64,000 bases of DNA from positions 67,975,201-68,039,200 of the forward strand of contig OZ038422.1 in assembly GCA_964036155.1 (NCBI GenBank), written 5' to 3'. Made by a program: the position numbers and the translations under genes. Shown piece by piece: positions 57,519 to 64,000 of the stretch. The stretch is from Diploscapter coronatus. Taxonomy: Eukaryota; Nematoda; Chromadorea; Rhabditida; Rhabditidae. The first letter of the stretch is position 1; each line of letters starts with the position of its first letter. The notes below the pieces were generated by a model. It had not been told where the DNA came from and made no database searches. It saw only the letters and a list, made by a program, of their open reading frames with translations.

Positions 57519-60500
57519 ATGTGGAGCGAGGAGAACGGACAGAAGAAGTGGGTCTGTCATGTAAAGGCCGCATTCGAGGACGGCACCAGCAGGAGGTACA
57601 AAATCGAGGCTCCCGAACAAGGCCGATTCCTCGCTCTCCACAGCAGGACTGCAGAAGTCGTCGGTAACAATCACATCCATCTCGAGTACAGAGGTAGGCA
57701 AAGTGATACAAGGAGAGAAAAATCACGAAACATTGTTACATAATCTATCAAAACACGATGATAAAAGTACTTCTTTATAATGAATTAAAACACAGACATT
57801 TTCTAAATCACGGAATTTACTATTTCACGGATAAAAAGTGAAAAAGATGGTGAGAGTAGGGAAAATTTGATCCGTTATTTAGTAACAGTAAAAAAACAAT
57901 TCAGAATAGAAACTTCTTCGAGTATCTAAAAATCTAATTGGAGAAAAGTTTTTGGAAAAAGTTCAATTTTGAAAAAAAAACATTCGAAGAGATTTTTAAA
58001 GTTTCAATTTCGGTTTCAGACAACTTGAAAATTAAATGTTCCATTTCGAAGATCAGCGAAAATGAATTTCGTAACTATCCGATAGGCAATAACTATCTTC
58101 AAATTTCAGACGAGGAAGGCGACATGATCCTCATCACAACTGATCACGAACTGGATGAGGCCTTGGAAGTGCTCACTCCGATCAACTGCAAAGATGTTCC
58201 TCTCCTCAAGTAGGGCATTTGATTGATTCCGGATTGAAAGACTGAATGATTGCAGGCTGAATGTGACTTTGGACAAGCGCTCGAACGAGGCAGCAATCGA
58301 AATGGAGAGAATGACTGAGGACAGGGCTTCCATCGGCACGAACACTGCAGAGGAGGCTGAGGAAGTGAATGCGAGAAGAGCTGAGGAGAGATTGACTGTG
58401 GATGGGTTGAAGAAGATGCTCGAGGCACTCAAACTCGACTGCGGACAGTTCCTCGAGCAGTACAAGGTTGAGGGGGAGGCTCTGCTCAGGTACACAAAAA
58501 TTACTGAAACTATTATATTGGTCTAACTGGATGAAGTTCGCTTGTTAAAGCTCCCTTACGAGCGATACCCGTCTGAACTATACTCAAAGAGGAAGCTAGG
58601 GCTCCAAAAGAGGTTTTCTGAGAGCAGTGCTAAGTTTTCTTTGAGTCTCAAGTCTATATAATAATGAAAGTTGGCAATAAACTTTCTGTTCATATCGTAG
58701 AAAAATAAAAGTAGACGAAAGACTAGACGAAGAAATGTAATATTGCAGAGCCACGACTCCAGCGCAAACGAGCAACGCTGTACATCTGAACGTCGTGTGC
58801 GACGGTTGCGAGATGGTCAACATCAGGGGCAGCAGATTTAAGTGCCTTGTCTGCGACGACTACGACCTCTGCGAAAAGTGCTGCTTCAAAGGTTCGTTGA
58901 AGGAATTCTTTGGCAATCTTAAAATGATGTGAGATATCGTGAGTTATAGTCAGAGATAAGGAGGTTGAGCGTAGGGAAGAATACTAGAGGGGATAGATCG
59001 CAATAGCTTTCTGACGATCGTTCTCCTTAGGTCTGTTCTCGCTCGAAAAGCCACTATCTCGTTCAGTTTGGTTAACCATGTATTCAAAAGTTGAAAGTAT
59101 GCATTACACTGAAAGGAAGCGAAACTTGCAGGAATGCACGATGAGCACGCGATGATGCGCATTCCGAACCCGAAAGAGACAGAGATTCCTTGGGGAATGC
59201 CTGTTGGAGGAGAGGCTGGACTCGTGAGGAAGGCCATGAGGGACTCGGGATTGGGCAGACTGAACACTCCCAAGGAGGACGGTCAGGCAAAGGAGAACGA
59301 GCAGCAGCAGCAGCAGCAGCCTCGGCTGGTCAACTTCAACTACATGGGAGAGGATATCGCCAAAATCGAGTTGCCCAATCGTGAGTTTAAAGATTTTATA
59401 TAGTCACTTGGGGTGACTGAGCATAAAGATGTGGATATGAGTTAGAATTTACACATTTTTTACTGGAAAGTTCATTCACAGTGCATTTCGCGATAAATAG
59501 GTGTTGGTTATGAAGACGCTAACTTCTCATGAAGCTGGCAGAATATGGACGAGCAAAGACTGAAATTTGATAATTCCAAGGAAAAAGACGGAGATCCTCA
59601 AAATTTCCAAAGACCGAAGAAAACAGACAAGGCTTTGCTTACCCGTTTTGCAGAACAAGATTTCTAAGAAAATAGAAAATATCCCCTAATTTCCTACTTT
59701 CTGATACTTGCAGTACCGCTCAATTCGAAGGAGATGCAGCAAACGATCCAGAACGGCTTCGCGATGCTGTCCGGAATCGGGGAGAAAGTGCAGCAGGCCC
59801 TGCAGAATCTCGGTAGAATTGATAACTCAGGCAATGAACGCGATGTTGATAAATTGAATTGCAGGACTGGACGTGAGCTATGACATTGAATTGGAGGAGA
59901 GCGAGAAGAAGACTGAGGACAAGAAAGAGAAGGAGAGTGACTATACTGAGGACGACATGGAGACAGCTACTGGGGATGACGAAGAAGCGAACGAGACTGA
60001 CAAGAGGCAGGAGGAGAACAGACAGAATGTGGCTGATGACAAGAAGGAGAAGGAGGCTGACAAGGATAAGGATGAGACGCAGGTAAATGAGCATAGAATT
60101 TATGAAATGTTCATTATCGTGAATGCCTCTAAAACGTGCAGTAAATCAGTGCGCACCAATTCCAACCCAATTCATCCCTGCCTAATCTGGCGAAATAAAA
60201 GTAGGAAAAATAGTGCAAGTTTAGAACATTCACGATATACCAAAGTTAGCTTTCATCTCATATATCGAACAGCAAAAAACTACATAGCGTCTTCTACAAA
60301 TCTAGGAAGATCCCTTTTCATCTTTATTTATACTCATTATGAACTATACAGATTCGCATCGCACATGATGAGGAAGGGCTAAATATAAATATATATATAT
60401 ATATTTCAAAATGAATAGGATTATGGTGAAAATTTATTTCAGCCCCAGAGCCAGCCGAAAAATAAGTTCGACTACTCTCAGACTGCGTTCGGCTGGATGC

Positions 60501-63500
60501 CGACTCCCAAGAAGAAGGAACAGACCCTGCCGACTCAGAAAGAGAGCAGCTCTGCGCGCACTCGCCCCAGGGCCACTGCTGAGAAGAGAGACCGATATGC
60601 CGACTGGCCTGAGGCGGTAGGGGGCATACAACCGCATTCAATCAGATCATGAAAAGCCTGCGAATTTAGCTTTTTTTCTATTATCTTTTCTAGTTTTTTT
60701 TTTTTTTTCTATTTTTCTTGAGGCAATAGAAATCCGAAATATCCAAATTAACATATCTTCCATTCAACGCGAATTTTGCAGCCCGACTTCGGCTTCGAGC
60801 CTCCTCACAGACGTCGCTTCTTCGGCAATGAGAAGTTCGGCAGCGATCGCAACGACGAGCACGGTGCCTTCCCCGACAGATACGACCACGAGGAGAGACA
60901 CGCGAATCGCTACTCGGCCCCGGCCTGGGGAACTCGCTTCGGATCCGCCCGATTCCCCGACCCCATCAACAGAACTGCCGCCCCACCTCCCAGGTATGCC
61001 CCACATTATGCCGACTTTTCGACTAGAGCGACAACACCAGGAAAATATGCGCATATGAAGCGCAGGCTCCTTAAATTGTGATGCCGAATTGCATTTGGGT
61101 ATAAGTTCTCCATATAAATAGGTCATGGGGAGTGTTAATAGAACTTTTGTGAAGGAAAAAATAGACAGGAATATTCGAACTAAAAGAAATGACAAATCTA
61201 TAGCTCAAAATGAATAACTTTGCGAAAACAAGATGTCGCGCTTGTGCTTTTCCCGAGTTTAAATATTTTGGCACAGAACGACTTTATGAGATTTTTCATC
61301 TGAGTTTTAGGGGTGGGCTTTGATAGAGTTTTGATTTTGAAAGATATTTCCTACTTTAATTTTTGCTTTCAAACTATCAAGTTTCAATCAAAAAAGCATT
61401 TTTGCTAGGGATCGAGTTTTGAGGGCTCTGTTTACGAAATAACGAAGTTGTTCTCCACCAAATTTATGCTCATATTTGCTTCTTACCTATCTTCACACCT
61501 CTTCATTCAGATGCAACACTACCTGGAATGGCAACGGCTTCCCCCGCCCCATGTTTCCAGGCGCATCCGGCCACGACTTCGGCTTCTCTCCGATGGGCCG
61601 TCGCGACCCCTACGAATTCCTCTCCAACGCATTCGAGACTGCAAAGGCTAAGGCTGAGGAGAAGCAGAAGAAAATGGCGGAGAAGGTGAGTATTTTGGAA
61701 ACTACTGAAACATCCACGAATTTTGATTTTTAACACACGAGTTATTCGTTTATTTGACCAAGACAATAAAATTGGTCAAGTAAAAAATTTTCGCACCGAA
61801 AAGCTGGCTTTCTCGAGAATTTCAAGAAAGTTATTTAGATGAAGCAGTCGAAGTCGAAGGTGGAGGAGAAGAGCTCGGAGAGGGTGAACGATATCAGGAA
61901 GTACATGGAGGGGCTCAAGAAGGCTCACAAGATTGCGGTAGGAGATTTGATTTGAGAACTAAGACGAAACATTCCTTTCAGAAGACGAACTCCAGGAAGA
62001 TGTCGACGGAGACTGCAGCGGAGAGCAGACCGGCCCCTCCTCCCTATGGATTCTTCCTGCCCCAGGACTTCCACGCTCCCACTCCCAATGTCGTCGCTCC
62101 CAACACTCCCGCTCAGGACATGTAAGCAGTTTTGACGAATGAAATTGCAAATTTATTATTCGAATTACACTAACAAATTGACGTTGTTTTTCTTGAAGTA
62201 AATGAGAGAAATTAGGATAGCCTGATGAATTGATTTAGATTGAGCATTATCTCTGCCCATAATAAAGCATAGACACAAGAGCCTCAAGACATATGACTTG
62301 TTTAGCTAGCCACTATTCTTTATTTGATAGTCAATGAAAAAGACCATGTTAATTGCAAAAGAAAAAACACAATAAATTTTAGGAGCATGGACGACGAGTT
62401 CTCAACCCAGATGGAGTCGATCCGCAAGAGAATGGAGGAACTGGAGGAGCAGAGAAAGCAGCTCCATGAGAAGAAGAAGGAGATGGTTCAGGCTGCCAAG
62501 GTAAAAACAATAAGTTCACTTTTCATTTTGAGTTTTGAGAATAAGGATAGTTTGAGACTACGCATGGGAAATGATTTATGATAATTCGAAAATCTGTTTC
62601 AGCAAGCCAAGTCCCCTTCCAGCTCGTGCTCTCAAATGCACGCAATGGACAAGACTGCTGAACTGATGGCTCTGTCCACCAACACTGCAATCGAGCCTGA
62701 GGAAGAGGCCGAAGCTGAGATGAAGGAGATCAAGAAGGAAGGTAGGCAATTTGCAAAGTGGGCGTTTTGTATTCCGCCCCCACTTTCTGCACAAAATATT
62801 CGATGATTATGCAGAAGTGAGGATGGAATACAAATGTGTCTGAATTGCTTTTTGTAAGCTTCACCCATTTCATTCTTCATCTATTTTTAAAATCGCCAAC
62901 CATGGAACTAGGCTAGGGTCGTATAGGTTGAACTGTCGAAAAGCCCTATTCGATAAGCTGATGGCGTGTAAATAACACATGACCTGCCTAACTCTACCCC
63001 TACTAGTTACAATAATGTACGAAGGATAAAGTGGATTAATTTTACAAAAAGTCGTCTGGACTACAAAAGACTATGGAAAGATCAAGTAATGAGAGTTATT
63101 GTAGAAGTGGAGCAGAACTCGATGAACTCGTCTCACAGCAGCGGCCACGGAGACTTCCAGCTGTACAACGAGGCTGCCGATTACGTGAGCGACTCGTCCG
63201 CGGATGACGGACTCGAAATCATCAACCAGACCGAGACGCCCGAACCCTCTTCTGATCCATTCACGGTAGACAATTTGATAAATTGAATTTTTATTCATTC
63301 TTTCTAAATAATTTCAAAGATAATCGAAAAGACTAGGGTTTTGGAAAAAGAGATTTATGAAAATCATGATAATGATTGATCATTTTTATGATTCGATAAA
63401 ATAAATAATTCGTCATCTAATTTAAGATTTTATCTTTCTAACTATTAGATTTTCAGGTGATTCAATTGGTGGCAATGGGCTTCCCTCGCCAGGCAGTTCT

Positions 63501-63600
63501 GGACGTGCACGAGCTGTACGGGGACAACATCGAGAAGTGCCTCGATGCACTCACCAACTCGCCCCTCCACGAGGGAATCGTCTATCCCTCTCTCGACTGA
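57519..63600 (+). CDS. SQSTM1: Sequestosome-1/p62 homologue, expanded (PB1, ZZ, UBA)
   Basis: Selective-autophagy receptor that polymerises through PB1 and binds ubiquitin through UBA. Sixteen exons join in phase (first 57519-57693, 58110-58209, 58256-58489; last 63457-63600): 859 residues, about twice human p62. Order: PB1 (residues 5-100, acidic OPCA motif [19 protein letters not shown]), ZZ zinc finger (about 180-220, [20 protein letters not shown]), a Q6 run (59299-59316), an acidic Lys/Glu segment (59890-60080), a Pro/Arg/Phe-rich middle, a coiled coil near 62400-62500 and a C-terminal UBA ([14 protein letters not shown]). No NBR1-type FW domain is evident, which favours p62 over NBR1. 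I cannot point to an unambiguous LIR; short acidic stretches before the UBA ([15 protein letters not shown]) are candidates only. A second in-frame acceptor at 58019 would add 30 residues inside PB1. Confidence 0.92.
58020..58109 (+). other. Possible alternative 5' extension of SQSTM1 exon 2
   Basis: An acceptor (GGTTTCAG) ends at 58019 and the next 90 bases are open in the frame of exon 2, entering it directly. The added peptide ends [15 protein letters not shown], echoing [15 protein letters not shown] of the standard join. It could be an alternative acceptor or an old exon duplication. Confidence 0.4.
60381..60405. repeat. AT dinucleotide microsatellite
   Basis: A run of about ten AT units in the SQSTM1 intron before exon 8. 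Confidence 0.85.
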
Positions 63601-64000
63601 AACTGTCCACTCTCCTCACGTGGCACTTGGATTTGACGGAATGACGAAATGAAGAAATACATCTTTTATATCCTTTCTCTTTATTATGCGTTTCGTCATT
63701 TCCTCATTCAATCATTTCAAATCTACCCTTCTTCCACATTCTAGTTAATGAGAATCCATTGAAATAGGTAAACTATAAATTGCGAAACCATCACGAGTTA
63801 AAAGTAATTTATAGTTGGCTTATTCTGGTCGAAAATTCTATCAATATTAATGATAAGGAAAACATTTGAAAATCCAAAAAAAATCTATTTATCTTGTTCT
63901 TATTCATTCTCTCGTGTTGTACCATATTTTTATCCTTTTCTTGAATAGTCATGATTTAGAACTTTGAAGGTTCTTGTAAATATGCTCTATTTATCTTGTC
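63601..64000. other. SQSTM1 3' flank
   Basis: AT-rich sequence to the window edge. No further coding exon visible and no clear AATAAA close to the stop. Confidence 0.6.

Noticed and set aside
57519..63600. NBR1 identity instead of p62
   Set aside because: Length and PB1-ZZ-UBA order would fit, but no four-tryptophan (FW) domain is visible between ZZ and UBA.

Overview
This is a eukaryotic, AT-rich window of split genes. Introns are mostly 45-500 bp with T-rich acceptors (typically TTTCAG) and coding exons are visibly richer in G+C. I read it as animal DNA, most likely a nematode. The reasons are uniform short introns with TTTCAG acceptors, unpaired TTTCAG sites just upstream of several start codons (as expected of spliced-leader addition), a globin with a myristoylation-type start, and an N-terminal region resembling the nematode SXP/RAL-2 family. 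The species cannot be named from the sequence alone.

Layout, left to right. (1) 0.5-6.4 kb, minus strand: two tandem alpha-carbonic anhydrase genes sharing a nearly identical 645-bp patch that includes introns. (2) 6.4-12.9 kb: about 6.4 kb without a recognisable gene but with foldback repeats. (3) 12.9-20.3 kb, plus: a globin with an N-myristoylation start and a first intron of about 4.3 kb. (4) 21.2-23.6 kb, minus: a retinol-dehydrogenase-like short-chain dehydrogenase. (5) 24.5-25.8 kb, minus: a p24/TMED cargo receptor. (6) 26.3-35.0 kb, minus: a full-length P-glycoprotein-type ABC transporter with a 2-kb palindromic element in one intron. (7) 36.1-36.6 kb, minus: a small putative secreted cysteine-containing protein. 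(8) 38.5-40.5 kb, plus: a kelch-repeat protein lacking BTB, bracketed by two copies of a 0.3-kb repeat. (9) 41.9-47.4 kb, plus: two tandem RING-coiled coil-RRM paralogues, the second with a damaged RING. (10) 47.8-55.5 kb, plus: ANKFY1/Rabankyrin-5 (BTB, ankyrin repeats, FYVE), 25 exons that all join in frame. (11) 57.5-63.6 kb, plus: a long SQSTM1/p62 homologue (PB1, ZZ, UBA), 16 exons.

Most genes are unrelated housekeeping or accessory genes rather than one operon-like system. Several do concern membrane traffic and turnover: TMED (ER-Golgi cargo), ANKFY1 (PI3P/Rab5 endosomes), p62 (selective autophagy) and the RING proteins (probable E3 ligases). I see no reason to treat their adjacency as functional.

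The most unusual signals are the gene-conversion-like patch and intron difference between the carbonic anhydrases, the RING-RRM pair, the foldback element inside the transporter gene, a family of small palindromic insertions in introns, and a possible in-frame alternative acceptor inside the p62 PB1 domain. Exon models were built by hand from splice consensus and reading phase. Where exons do not join in phase I say so.
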